A stretch of DNA of 64,000 nt from Bradyrhizobium sp. 4 (GCF_023100905.1 NZ_CP064686.1:6014001-6078000); one strand, 5' to 3'. Shown: positions 26,211 to 34,838, numbered from the stretch's first letter. Notes: generated by a model not told the origin, from the letters alone. Translations and numbers: made by a program.

Positions 26211-27302
26211 ATGAAAGCTTCCTGCGCGGCGCTGTCAGCCATCCTGTTGTCCGTCTCGTTGGCGGCCATCTCGACATCCGCATGGGCGGCCGATTATCCG
26301 GCGCCGAAACAGGGCGACTGGGTCGCCAGGGATTTCAAGTTCCACACTGGCGAGACCATGCCGGAGCTGAAGCTGCACTACACCACCGTGGGTGAGCCGA
26401 GCGGCCAGCCGGTCCTGGTGCTGCACGGCACCGGCGGCTCAGGCGCGAGCATGCTGTCGCCCGCCTTCGGCGGCGAGCTGTTCGGCGCGGGGCAGCCACT
26501 GGATGCCTCCAAATATTACATCATCATCCCCGACAATATCGGCCATGGCAAATCGTCAAAACCGTCCGACGGGATGAAGACGAGCTTCCCGAAATACGAT
26601 TACGACGACATGGTCGAAGCTCAGTATCGCCTGGTGACGGAAGGGCTCGGGGTCAAGCATCTGCGGCTGGTCTTCGGCAATTCGATGGGCGGCATGCACA
26701 CCTGGCTGTGGGGCGAGAAATATCCGAAGGCGATGGACGCGCTGATCCCGATGGCCTCGCAGCCGACCGAGATGGCGTCGCGCAACTGGATGCTGCGGCG
26801 GATCATGCTCGACACCATCCGCAGCGACCCCGACTACAACGGCGGCAATTACACCAGCCAGCCGCGCATGATGAAATACGCCATCACTGCCTACGGCATT
26901 GCAAGCATCGGTGGAACGCTGGCCTATCAATCGCAGGCGCCGACGGCGGCGAAGGCCGACAAGATCGTCGACGAGCGGCTGGCCATGCCGATCACGGCAG
27001 ATGCCAACGACTTCGTCTACCAGTGGGAGTCCTCGCATGACTACAATGCCGGCGAGAAGCTGGGGGCCATCGAAGCGCCGCTGCTGCTGATCAATTCAGC
27101 CGACGACGAACGCAATCCGCCTGAGACCGGCATCACGGACGCTGCGATGACGCGGGTCAAGAACAGCAAACTGTATCTCATCCCGGCAAGCACCGAGACG
27201 CGCGGCCACGGCACCACCGGAAACGCCAAATTCTACAGCGAGCAGGTCGAGCAATTTCTGCAAGCCGCGCCGCAGCAAACGATCGAATCTGCGCGCCGCT
27301 GA
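26211..27302 (+). CDS. Secreted alpha/beta hydrolase (homoserine O-acetyltransferase-like fold)
   Basis: 363 residues with a signal peptide ending at SAWA (about residue 26). The fold is indicated by GHGKSSKPSDGMKTSFPKYD, the nucleophile elbow FGNSMGGMH, an acid residue in NSADDERNPPE and a late histidine in TRGHGTTGN. These belong to the MetX-like hydrolase group, but the export signal argues against methionine synthesis. Probably a periplasmic esterase; substrate unknown. Confidence 0.88.
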   Translation: MKASCAALSAILLSVSLAAISTSAWAADYPAPKQGDWVARDFKFHTGETMPELKLHYTTVGEPSGQPVLVLHGTGGSGASMLSPAFGGELFGAGQPLDASKYYIIIPDNIGHGKSSKPSDGMKTSFPKYDYDDMVEAQYRLVTEGLGVKHLRLVFGNSMGGMHTWLWGEKYPKAMDALIPMASQPTEMASRNWMLRRIMLDTIRSDPDYNGGNYTSQPRMMKYAITAYGIASIGGTLAYQSQAPTAAKADKIVDERLAMPITADANDFVYQWESSHDYNAGEKLGAIEAPLLLINSADDERNPPETGITDAAMTRVKNSKLYLIPASTETRGHGTTGNAKFYSEQVEQFLQAAPQQTIESARR

Positions 27303-27447
27303 TTTTGCATCGCATCAACGGTCGTCTAGCCCGCATATTATTTGAGCATGCATTACGCTGACGGCTCGGGCTTAATTGCGTCGATGTCCGAATCGACGCG
27401 TGGGAAAATCGCGCGCCAACGGCACGACACGCGATGAGGAGGATCGC

Positions 27448-27792
27448 ATGCACAGGCTCGCACTGTGCGTTTGGCTCGCGGCACTGACGGGCGCCGCGTT
27501 CGCGTTCGACAACGGGCAATATGATCACGTCCCGCCCGACATCCGCGCCTGGTTCAAGAGCGTGATCGCACCGAACGGCGTGCCCTGCTGTGATGTCTCC
27601 GACGGCCATCGCACGGAGTACGACGTGCGCAGCGGTGCCTATTGGGTGCCGATCGAGGGACAATGGATGGAGGTGCCCGAGCGCGCCATCATCCGCGACC
27701 GCGGCAATCCGGTGGGTCAGGCCGTTGTGTGGTACGTCCGTCACCGCGGCGCCGTCATCATTAGTTGCTTCGTGCCGGCCGATGCGGTGTAG
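27448..27792 (+). CDS. Exported hypothetical protein with NGVPCCDVSDG motif
   Basis: 114 residues from the ATG at 27448 with GAGGAGG upstream. Signal peptide MHRLALCVWLAALTGAAFAF. The mature protein carries adjacent cysteines in NGVPCCDVSDGHRTEYDVRS and a third in the C-terminal IISCFVPADAV. The motif recurs in several Bradyrhizobium exported proteins of unknown role; I do not recognise a function. Confidence 0.75.
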   Translation: MHRLALCVWLAALTGAAFAFDNGQYDHVPPDIRAWFKSVIAPNGVPCCDVSDGHRTEYDVRSGAYWVPIEGQWMEVPERAIIRDRGNPVGQAVVWYVRHRGAVIISCFVPADAV

Positions 27793-27833
27793 CGCGCGAT
27801 AGCGCCTCGGCGCCGCGCGTGCTAGTTCGGCCG

Positions 27834-28268
27834 ATGGCTCCTGCGAACGACAGAACGCGCGCTGTGATGCGCTTTGTGCTGGCAGCGTTTTACATCGTGG
27901 CCGGCATCGCGCATCTGCGGGTCCCCGACAAGCTGCTTGCGATCACGCCGGCCTGGGTTCCGTTTGCAACACAGTTGATCCTCATCACTGGCGTTTGCGA
28001 GATCGCAGGAGCGGTTGCGCTGGTGACGAAGCCGCTGCGCTGGTGGGCAGGCGTTGCGCTCGCGCTCTATGCGCTTTGCGTGTGGCCGGCCAACATCAAG
28101 CATGCCCTGGAGGGCATCGACCTTCCACCCATCCCCAACAGCTGGCTCTATCACGGGCCGCGACTGGCGCTGCAGCCGGTGCTGATCTGGTGGGCTTTGT
28201 ACTGCGCTGGCGTGATCGACTGGCCGTGGCGGCGCGACAAGGGGGATAGCGATCGCGCCGGGAGATGA
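27834..28268 (+). CDS. DoxX family membrane protein
   Basis: 144 residues from ATG 27834, with about four hydrophobic segments (FVLAAFYIVAGIAHLRVPDK, LILITGVCEIAGAVALVTKP, WWAGVALALYALCVWPANIK, LALQPVLIWWALYCAGVIDW). The GIAHL and WPANIKHA phrases fit DoxX-like small quinone/redox-associated membrane proteins. Physiological partner unknown. Same strand as the PNPOx-like gene 31 bp downstream. Confidence 0.85.
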   Translation: MAPANDRTRAVMRFVLAAFYIVAGIAHLRVPDKLLAITPAWVPFATQLILITGVCEIAGAVALVTKPLRWWAGVALALYALCVWPANIKHALEGIDLPPIPNSWLYHGPRLALQPVLIWWALYCAGVIDWPWRRDKGDSDRAGR

Positions 28269-28299
28269 TATTCTCAGACATTCCACCAGGGAGACCTTC

Positions 28300-28902
28300 G
28301 TGACTGATCTTTGCGCCGAAGACCTCGCTACCATCTATGCCCAGCCGAGCCCGCGCGTGATCGCGAAAGCGCGCCCCGCGATCGATGCGCACGCGAAAAA
28401 ATTCATTGAGATGTCGCCGTTTTGTGTGCTCGCGACGTCGGGAGCCGATGGCAGCGTCGATGCCTCACCACGCGGCGGCGGCGTTGGCTTCGTCCACATC
28501 GCCGGCCCCAACCAGCTGCTGATGCCTGATCGCTCCGGCAACAACCGGATCGACAGTTTTCGGAATGTGGTGGAGGGCTCGGGCTTCGTGCATCTGTTGT
28601 TCTTCGTCCCCGGCATCGACGAGACGCTGCGCGTCGGCGGTCGCGGCACGCTGTCGGCCGATCCGGACCTGCTCGCCTCAATGGTGGAATTTGGCAAGTC
28701 GCCGCGCGCGGTGCTGAACGTCGCCGTCAGCGAAGTCTATTTCCACTGCGGCAAGGCCCTGATGCGCTCGAAGCTGTGGTCATCCGAGAAGGTGCCGCGC
28801 TCGGTAATGCCGAGCATCGTCGAGGTGGTCCACGAGCAGACCGGCCTTGGTGAGCCGCAGAGCCAGGAGATCGTGGAAGAGCTCTACAAGACGCAGTTGT
28901 AG
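28300..28902 (+). CDS. Pyridoxamine 5'-phosphate oxidase family protein (MSMEG_1061-like)
   Basis: 200 residues from GTG 28300, 5 bp after AGGGAGA. A flavin-binding split-barrel protein: FIEMSPFCVLATSGADGSVD, ASPRGGGVGFVHIAGPNQLL, MPDRSGNNRIDSFRNV and VYFHCGKALMRSKLW are typical of the group that binds FMN or F420/heme rather than making PLP. Reaction unknown. Probably co-transcribed with the DoxX gene. Confidence 0.88.
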   Translation: MTDLCAEDLATIYAQPSPRVIAKARPAIDAHAKKFIEMSPFCVLATSGADGSVDASPRGGGVGFVHIAGPNQLLMPDRSGNNRIDSFRNVVEGSGFVHLLFFVPGIDETLRVGGRGTLSADPDLLASMVEFGKSPRAVLNVAVSEVYFHCGKALMRSKLWSSEKVPRSVMPSIVEVVHEQTGLGEPQSQEIVEELYKTQL

Positions 28903-28987
28903 CTGGCGTCGTGGACTGTCGTCCCGGCCTGGCGCGCAATTGCGCATCAGACCGGCACGGAGTTTGTGGCAGCGCTAACGCGCCGAA

Positions 28988-29471
28988 CTAGTGCCCCTCG
29001 CCCTCGAGCCCGCCAACGTGCTTCTGGGTATAGAGTTCGAGGCCGATGCGGCCGATCAGGTCGAGCTGGGTCTCGAGGAAGTCGATGTGGTGCTCCTCGT
29101 CGCTCATCAGTTTCTCGAACAGGTCGCGCGTGACGTAGTCCTTGACGCTGTGGCAGTAGGTCGCCGCTTCCTGGTAGAGCGCCCGCGCGCTCATCTCGGC
29201 GGCGAGATCGCACTCGATGATCTCCTTGACGTTCTGGCCGATACGCAAGGGATCGAGCACCTGCATGTTCGGGAAGCCGTCGAAGAACAGGATCCGCTCG
29301 GTGAGCTTGTCGGCGTGCTCCATCTCCTCGATGGACTCCTTGCGCCAGACCTTGGACATGTCCCGCAGGCCCCAATTGTCGAGGAAGCGGTAGTGCAGCC
29401 AGTACTGGTTGATCGCAGTCAGCTCGTGACGCAGTGCCTTGATAGTCGATAACTTTTGCGTCGCCCTGCAT
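28988..29471 (-). pseudogene. bfr: Bacterioferritin with 5-nt deletion near the start
   Basis: The natural start is ATG 29471 with GGAG 7 bp upstream, giving MQGDAKVIDY. At 29440-29442 the reading frame breaks: five bases that would complete the usual Y-L-N-K codons are missing. The other frame then continues with perfect bacterioferritin sequence (KALRHELTAINQYWLHYR to KHVGGLEGEGH), including the ferroxidase ligands. The ORF can be rescued only from a TTG at 29497, which has no Shine-Dalgarno and would add an unrelated N-terminus. Bfr is the 24-mer iron store. An Irr-type box lies 44 bp upstream. A real inactivation, an unusual start, or an assembly error are all possible. Confidence 0.75.
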
Positions 29472-29514
29472 GGTTCACTCCAGCTCTTGCAGTCCAAATC
29501 GGCCGTAAACCGAA

Positions 29515-29531
29515 TTTAGAACGCTTCTAAA
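29515..29531 (-). promoter_or_regulatory. Irr/ICE-type iron box upstream of bfr
   Basis: TTTAGAACGCTTCTAAA is a perfect 7-bp inverted repeat with 3-bp spacer, matching the iron control element used by Irr in Bradyrhizobium. It lies 44 bp upstream of the bfr ATG at 29471. Confidence 0.75.
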
Positions 29532-29604
29532 TGAGTTTGAGGACTGGGGCAACCGGCTACGGGGACGCAGCCGGGGAAAAGCTCAGCCAGGGTTGCGGAA
29601 GATT

Positions 29605-29877
29605 TCAGCAGGCCGCGAGGGCGAACTCGGCCGGCTGGGCCGTTTCGTCATTGGCAGCCACAGTGTGGTTGTGCGGGCAGCCGGAGCAGCAGGACGAGGC
29701 ACAAGGGCCAAGCGCTTCGTCGATAATGGTCTTGATCGTCCGAGCGCAGCGGCCGCATTCGGCGCTACAGCCGAGACATCCATAGACCTGCTTGGCATGG
29801 CGCACGGCGTCGTCGGACTCGGCGACGGCGGCGCGGATGTCGTCATCGCTCAGCACGTTACAGGAACAAACGATCAT
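29605..29877 (-). CDS. bfd: Bacterioferritin-associated ferredoxin (Bfd)
   Basis: 90 residues from ATG 29877. The [2Fe-2S] ligands fit C4-x-C6 (MIVCSCN) and C41-x-x-C44 (CGRC), as in Bfd, which reduces iron in bacterioferritin to release it. Extra cysteines sit at 34 and 37 and in a C-terminal tail (ALGPCASSCCSGCPHNH) not found in E. coli Bfd. It is followed by bfr on the same strand, and an Irr-type box lies upstream of each gene. Confidence 0.9.
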   Translation of the reverse strand: MIVCSCNVLSDDDIRAAVAESDDAVRHAKQVYGCLGCSAECGRCARTIKTIIDEALGPCASSCCSGCPHNHTVAANDETAQPAEFALAAC

Positions 29878-29987
29878 GGAAGCGGCAGGCCCTTTTGGTG
29901 ATGCGCCATCATCGATATTTAAGGGGCCGGCCGGATGCAAAAGGAAAAAGCGGAATTTGAAGCTATTCCAAACTAGCCCGGAAACAG

Positions 29988-30004
29988 CCTAGAACGGCTC
30001 TAAA
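29988..30004 (-). promoter_or_regulatory. Degenerate Irr/ICE-type box upstream of bfd
   Basis: CCTAGAACGGCTCTAAA on the plus strand reads TTTAGAGCCGTTCTAGG on the coding strand of bfd, near the consensus TTTAGAA-N3-TTCTAAA with three changes. It is 111 bp upstream of the bfd ATG. Confidence 0.5.
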
Positions 30005-30039
30005 ATAGGGCCTTGCGCTGGATCAAGATTGCGGCGGAT

Positions 30040-30339
30040 CTAGTCGCCTCCGCCGCCTCCACCATCGCCGCCGCCCCCGCAATCTCCGCCACTACTGCCG
30101 CCATCGCTGCTGGAACAGCTGCCGCCGTCGGTCGCGCTGCCGGAACTGTCGCTGGAAAACCAGCTCCCCAATGAGAAGCCGTCGCTCGTGCCCGCGGAAG
30201 TGTCGCCACCGCTATTGCCGCTGGCCCCGGCGCGGGAGCGCCGCTGGCCGCGGTTCTGGAGATGGGTGATCCAGCCGTAGCCGATTGCGACGACGATCCC
30301 GGCAGCGATCAATGCATTTATCATCGCGTTGCCCATCAT
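30040..30339 (-). CDS. Small membrane protein with Gly/Ser/Cys-rich tail
   Basis: 99 residues. One N-terminal membrane helix (MINALIAAGIVVAIGYGWIT) precedes a basic patch, then a low-complexity Ser/Gly/Asp tail with two cysteines (CSSSDGGSSGGDCGGGGDGG). Such Gly-rich endings resemble the TPM/YgcG-type extracellular repeats, but there is no YgcG domain. The frame is probably real given the helix and start context; function unknown. Confidence 0.55.
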   Translation of the reverse strand: MMGNAMINALIAAGIVVAIGYGWITHLQNRGQRRSRAGASGNSGGDTSAGTSDGFSLGSWFSSDSSGSATDGGSCSSSDGGSSGGDCGGGGDGGGGGGD

Positions 30340-30474
30340 CGCCCTCCCCTGGCAGAGCTGCGGTCCATGTTAATTGGTCGCCCCCGGCAAAGGTGCCGTT
30401 CATTGATCATTCAATCGAAGTATGGAACTTTACCCCCAAAGAGTTCCCGCGTGTTTTGCTTGAAAGGTCAGTCA

Positions 30475-30819
30475 ATGAAGAAGTCGCTCCTGGCAATCGC
30501 TGCCGTCGCCGCTGTGGCCCTTAGCGCCGCTACACCAGCCCAGGCGCAACGCGGCGTTGCCGCGGGCGTGGCAGCCGGAATCATCGGGGGCGCCATTGTC
30601 GGTGGGGCGCTGGCCTCTCCGTACTATTACGGGCCCGGCCCTGGCCCCGGCTACGCATATGGTCCGGGATATAGCCCGGGCTACTATCCGCCGCGCTACT
30701 ACGCGCCGGGCCCGGGCTACGTCGCCGACGACTATTACGGCAACGGCTGCGTCTGGCAGAAGCAGCGCTTCTGGGACGGTTATGCCTGGCGCGTCCGCCG
30801 CGCCAGAGTCTGTGGCTGA
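30475..30819 (+). CDS. Exported Gly/Tyr-rich protein, paralog 1
   Basis: 114 residues from ATG 30475. Signal peptide MKKSLLAIAAVAAVALSAAT (cleavage after AQAQ). Then a GxxxG-type stretch GVAAGVAAGIIGGAIVGGAL, a Gly/Pro/Tyr-rich linker (about residues 50-85), and a C-terminal module ending WQKQRFWDGYAWRVRRARVC. The neighbouring gene at 31032 shares the first and last modules. Glycine-zipper-like, possibly surface or outer-membrane associated; function unknown. Confidence 0.8.
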   Translation: MKKSLLAIAAVAAVALSAATPAQAQRGVAAGVAAGIIGGAIVGGALASPYYYGPGPGPGYAYGPGYSPGYYPPRYYAPGPGYVADDYYGNGCVWQKQRFWDGYAWRVRRARVCG

Positions 30820-31031
30820 AGTCGCCCCAAGCCGGTTCATTCCAGATGCGCCGTTCATCTAGGGGCCTGAAAAAGACCGCTTTTTCTCGTCACAGCTCCG
30901 TGCGCGTTTACCGCAGATTGACCATTTGCGCGCTTCCTAGCTGCAAGGCCATTTCCATCAGAGTCTGCGTGAACCTTTGAACCCCGGGCGCTCCTAACAA
31001 GGAGCATCCATCTCTCAGGAGAGCCAAGAGT

Positions 31032-31316
31032 ATGAAGAAGACTTTAGTTGCCGCCCTCACGGTTGCGACGATCGCCGGTTCGCTGGTGACCGCTACGCCA
31101 TCCGCCCAGGCCCATGACGGCGTCGGCGTCGGCATCGCAGCCGGCCTGATCGGCGGCGCGATCGTCGGCGGCGCAATCGCATCGAGCCGTCCCGCCTATG
31201 GTGGACCGGTTTACGTGGCCGAGCCCGGCCCGCCGCCGCCGCCCTGCTACTGGCAGCGCCAGCGCTACTGGGACGGCTACGGCTGGACCGTCCGCCCGGT
31301 TCGCGTTTGCTACTGA
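31032..31316 (+). CDS. Exported Gly-rich protein, paralog 2
   Basis: 94 residues from ATG 31032. Signal peptide MKKTLVAALTVATIAGSLVT (cleavage after SAQA), then GVGVGIAAGLIGGAIVGGAI and the C-terminal WQRQRYWDGYGWTVRPVRVC. It is a shorter version of the gene at 30475, lacking the long Gly/Tyr linker. A strong terminator follows. Role unknown. Confidence 0.82.
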   Translation: MKKTLVAALTVATIAGSLVTATPSAQAHDGVGVGIAAGLIGGAIVGGAIASSRPAYGGPVYVAEPGPPPPPCYWQRQRYWDGYGWTVRPVRVCY

Positions 31317-31350
31317 TCTGATCGCATGGCGCTCATGAGCGCCGCGATCG

Positions 31351-31388
31351 AAGCCCGGCCGAGCACCTCGGCCGGGCTTTTTTCTTTT
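31351..31388 (+). terminator. Strong rho-independent terminator
   Basis: Stem AAGCCCGGCCGAG / CTCGGCCGGGCTT with loop CAC, followed by TTTTCTTTT. It closes the paralog-2 transcript and lies just before the convergent MltB-type gene. Confidence 0.9.
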
Positions 31389-31402
31389 GGCTGGCCCTGT
31401 GC

Positions 31403-32629
31403 CTACGGCGCCGCCTGGATCGAGCGCAGCACCTCTTCGCTCGGCCAGCAATCGACCTTGAGGCCTGCGGACTTCTGGTAGGCGCCGAGCGCAGCGCGCG
31501 TCTGCATGCCCGCCTTGCCGTCGATCTTGTCCTTGTAGAGCCCCGCGCGCGTGAGCCCGCGCTGCATCGCCTCGACATCTCTGGTTCGCAATTGCTTCGA
31601 GGCAGACCACGGCGTCGCGAACGGTTGCGGGCTCGTCATGCGGTCGGCGAGATGGCCGACGAACAGCACGTAGAGATCGGAGAAATTGTATTCCTTGATG
31701 ACGAAGTAGTTCTTCGTGGTCAGGAAGGACGGGCCGTAGATGCCTTCGGGTTGCAGCAGCGAGGCCGGCTGGGCCTGCTCGGCGGCAGTGAGCTTTTGTC
31801 CACGCACCGGCACAAAGCCTTCGCGCAGCCACTGTCCGATCGGCTTCGTCACCTCGGGCACGCCGGCGGTGCAATCGACCTTGGCCGGTGCCTGCACCTC
31901 GTAAGCCCAGCGCACGCCGCTCTGCCAGCCCTTGTTGACGAGCTGCTGCGCGGCGGAGGCCAGCGCATCCGGCACCGAATGCCAGATGTCGATGCGGCCG
32001 TCGCGGTCGAAATCGACGCCGTGCTTGTAATATTCGGACGGCAGGAATTGCGTGAGCCCGGTCGCGCCGGCCCAGGACGAGCGCATGTCCTTGCGTGTCA
32101 CCACGCCGTCACCGAGAATTTTCAGCGAGAGGATGAACTCGTTGCGATAGGTGTCCTTGCGACGGCCGACATAGGCCTGCGTCGCCAGCACGCGCACGAG
32201 ATCGTAAGGCAGTGTGTAGCGGCCATAGTCGGTCTCGCGGCCCCAGATCGCCAGCATGACGGTGGCCGGCACGCCCGAGCTCTTCTCGATCTCGGTCAGG
32301 GCCGGACGATATTTTTGCAGCAGCCGCTGCCCCTCGCCCGCAAGCCGCGCGATCGAGGCTTCCCTGACATAGTCCGCCGGCACCTGCACGAACTCGGCCT
32401 GCGACGGCGCCCCGGTCGCGGGCCGCCCCGGCAGGATCAGATCCGGCAGCTTGTAATCCGGCTCGAGGCCGCGCGTTTCTCGTTCGAACGTCGCGCGCGA
32501 TACGCCAGCGGCCTCCGCCTCCGGCCACAGCGAGGCGATGAACTGCGTGAAGGCGGCATCAGCGGCGCGGGCGGGCGACAGGCCGCAGGTGATAGCGATC
32601 ACCGCAGCTATGAGCACCCGCCGCATCAT
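31403..32629 (-). CDS. Lytic murein transglycosylase (MltB-type) with peptidoglycan-binding domain
   Basis: 408 residues with a signal peptide (cleavage near ARAADA). An SLT_2-type catalytic domain covers about residues 25-320: the catalytic Glu is in WGRETDYG, followed by GATGLTQFLPSEYYKHGVDF and DIWHSVPDALASAA. A peptidoglycan-binding module sits at the C-terminus (EAMQRGLTRAGLYKDKIDGK). It lies 7 bp downstream of ettA on the same strand. Acts in periplasmic wall turnover. Confidence 0.9.
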   Translation of the reverse strand: MMRRVLIAAVIAITCGLSPARAADAAFTQFIASLWPEAEAAGVSRATFERETRGLEPDYKLPDLILPGRPATGAPSQAEFVQVPADYVREASIARLAGEGQRLLQKYRPALTEIEKSSGVPATVMLAIWGRETDYGRYTLPYDLVRVLATQAYVGRRKDTYRNEFILSLKILGDGVVTRKDMRSSWAGATGLTQFLPSEYYKHGVDFDRDGRIDIWHSVPDALASAAQQLVNKGWQSGVRWAYEVQAPAKVDCTAGVPEVTKPIGQWLREGFVPVRGQKLTAAEQAQPASLLQPEGIYGPSFLTTKNYFVIKEYNFSDLYVLFVGHLADRMTSPQPFATPWSASKQLRTRDVEAMQRGLTRAGLYKDKIDGKAGMQTRAALGAYQKSAGLKVDCWPSEEVLRSIQAAP

Positions 32630-32636
32630 GCCGAGA

Positions 32637-34286
32637 TCACCGCGTCAGCTTCTTGTACTTCACGCGATGCGGAATGATGCTGTCCTGGCCGAGCCGGCGC
32701 ATCTTGTCCTTCTCGTAGTCCTGGAAGTTGCCCTCGAACCATTCGACATGGCTGTCGCCTTCGAAGGCCAGGATGTGGGTCGCGATGCGGTCGAGGAACC
32801 AGCGATCATGGCTGATGATGACGGCGCACCCGGCGAAATCCTCCAGCGCCTCTTCGAGCGCACGCAGCGTGTCGACGTCGAGGTCGTTGGTCGGCTCGTC
32901 GAGCAGCAGCACGTTGGCGCCGGATTTCAGCATTTTCGCAAGGTGCACGCGGTTGCGTTCACCGCCGGAGAGCGCGCCGACTTTCTTCTGCTGGTCGGCG
33001 CCCTTGAAGTTGAACGACGAACAATAGCCGCGTGAATTGACTTCTCTCTTGCCGAGCAGGATCAGCTCGTTGCCGCCGGAGATCTCCTCCCACACGTTCT
33101 TGCTGCCATCGAGCGCGTCGCGCGACTGGTCGACGTAACCGAGATGAACGCTCTCGCCGACCGTGATGGTGCCCTTGTCCGGCTGTTCCTGCTTGGTGAT
33201 CATCCTGAACAGCGTGGTCTTGCCGGCGCCGTTGGCGCCGATCACGCCGACGATACCGCCGGGCGGCAGCTTGAAAGTGAGATCGTCGATCAGCATGCGA
33301 TCGCCGAAACCTTTGCTGAGCCCTTCGAAGTCGACCACGTTCTGACCTAGGCGCTCGGCCACCGGAATCGTGATCTGCGCGGTCTGTGTCTGCTTTTCGC
33401 TCGCCTGCTTCAGGAGCTCGTCATAGCGCTGATAACGCGCCTTGGATTTGGCCTGGCGGGCTTTCGGCGAGGACGCGATCCATTCCTGCTCGCGGGCGAG
33501 CGTCTTCTGATGCGCAGCGTCCTCGCGGCCCTCCTGCTCGAGCCGCTTCTGTTTCTGCTGCAGCCAGGACGAGTAATTGCCCTCGTAGGGAATGCCCTTG
33601 CCGCGATCGAGCTCGAGAATCCAGCTCGTGACGTTGTCGAGGAAGTAGCGGTCATGGGTGACGATCAGGATCGCGCCGGGATAGTTGCGCAGATGGCCTT
33701 CCAGCCACGACACCGATTCCGCGTCGAGATGGTTGGTCGGTTCGTCCAGCAGCAACAACTCAGGCTGGTCGAGCAGCAGCTTGCACAGCGCGACGCGGCG
33801 GCGCTCACCGCCGGAGAGTTTCGACACGTCGGCATCGTCGGGCGGACAGCGCAGCGCGTCCATGGCCTGGTCGACCTTGCTGTCGAGATCCCAGAGGCCC
33901 TGGGCCTCGATCTCGTCCTGCAGCTTGGTCATCTCGTCGGCGGTCTCCTCGGAGTAGTTCATCGCCAGCTCGTTGTAGCGATCGAGGATGGCCTTCTGTT
34001 TGGCGACGCCCAGCATGACGTTCTCGCGCACGCTGAGTGCCGGATCGAGATGCGGCTCCTGCTCGAGATAGCCGACGCGGGCGCCCTGGGCGACCCAGGC
34101 CTCGCCGTTGTACTCCTTGTCGAGGCCGGCCATGATCTTGAGCAGCGTCGACTTGCCCGAGCCGTTGACACCGAGCACGCCGATCTTGGCGTCCGGGTAG
34201 AAGCTCAGATGGATGTTATCGAGCACCTTCCGGGTCGGGTAGCTCTTGGTCAGGCCCTGCATGAAATAGATGAACTGGCGCGCCAT
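32637..34286 (-). CDS. ettA: Energy-dependent translational throttle protein EttA (ABC-F)
   Basis: 549 residues from the ATG at 34286 (MARQFIYFMQGLTKSYPTRK); the frame runs on to 34631, but that is not coding. Soluble ABC-F protein with two nucleotide-binding domains: Walker A GVNGSGKS at residues 39-46 and GANGAGKT in the second half, signatures LSGGERRRVAL and LSGGERNRVHL, and the arm/linker region between. It binds the ribosomal E site and gates the first elongation step by ATP status. No membrane domains. Confidence 0.95.
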   Translation of the reverse strand: MARQFIYFMQGLTKSYPTRKVLDNIHLSFYPDAKIGVLGVNGSGKSTLLKIMAGLDKEYNGEAWVAQGARVGYLEQEPHLDPALSVRENVMLGVAKQKAILDRYNELAMNYSEETADEMTKLQDEIEAQGLWDLDSKVDQAMDALRCPPDDADVSKLSGGERRRVALCKLLLDQPELLLLDEPTNHLDAESVSWLEGHLRNYPGAILIVTHDRYFLDNVTSWILELDRGKGIPYEGNYSSWLQQKQKRLEQEGREDAAHQKTLAREQEWIASSPKARQAKSKARYQRYDELLKQASEKQTQTAQITIPVAERLGQNVVDFEGLSKGFGDRMLIDDLTFKLPPGGIVGVIGANGAGKTTLFRMITKQEQPDKGTITVGESVHLGYVDQSRDALDGSKNVWEEISGGNELILLGKREVNSRGYCSSFNFKGADQQKKVGALSGGERNRVHLAKMLKSGANVLLLDEPTNDLDVDTLRALEEALEDFAGCAVIISHDRWFLDRIATHILAFEGDSHVEWFEGNFQDYEKDKMRRLGQDSIIPHRVKYKKLTR

Positions 34287-34518
34287 CGGTCCCGAAAACC
34301 TTCGATTTGAGGAAATTTGCTTGCCGCCGATGTAGCGATCCCGCCCCCAAAGGGCAATGTTTTCCCTCCGTTCACCACGGATGAATACGGGACGGACACC
34401 ATCCCGCCGCTGATCCGGACAATTGAAACCATCTTTTAATAAATCAGGCCAAAGCTCGTTTTCGCGCGGAAACAGCGCCACCCGCTCAGAATGAACGGGA
34501 GCATAGCGAGACAGCGTC

Positions 34519-34734
34519 ATGGCCATGATCGAGACCCATTCCCTTCCCGTTCCGGCGGAAGCCGGCAGCGCCGCCGCATTTGCCTCGGAGATCAAGGGCT
34601 TCTGGAAGCGCTTCTTCGCCCCCGCTTTCAATCCCTACCGGCCCGAACTGCACTACATGCGCGGCCCCGGCCCCGCCTGGCGTGCCAAGCACGGCATGAA
34701 TGCGCCGTTCCGGCTCAAGCCCCGCGACCTCTGA
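34519..34734 (+). CDS. Small hypothetical protein
   Basis: 71 residues (MAMIETHSLPVPAEAGSAAA; then KGFWKRFFAPAFNPYRPELH; ending RLKPRDL). Divergent from ettA across a 232-bp gap. No signal peptide or motif recognised, but the composition is clearly protein-like. Function unknown. Confidence 0.6.
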   Translation: MAMIETHSLPVPAEAGSAAAFASEIKGFWKRFFAPAFNPYRPELHYMRGPGPAWRAKHGMNAPFRLKPRDL

Positions 34735-34838
34735 GCCTTTATCAGCTGTCGGATTTTTGAAGACGCGAACGGCTTGCGCACGGTCCTGATTGCGCGCAAC
34801 CATGGCCTGGTTCCACCTCTCGCCATGGAAGAACGCTG

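Noticed and set aside
28914..28980. Partial family B repeat (GTCCCGGCCTGGCGCGCAATT)
   Set aside because: Only short similarity to the left arm of repeat copy 4; no paired end is present, so it may be a decayed fragment.
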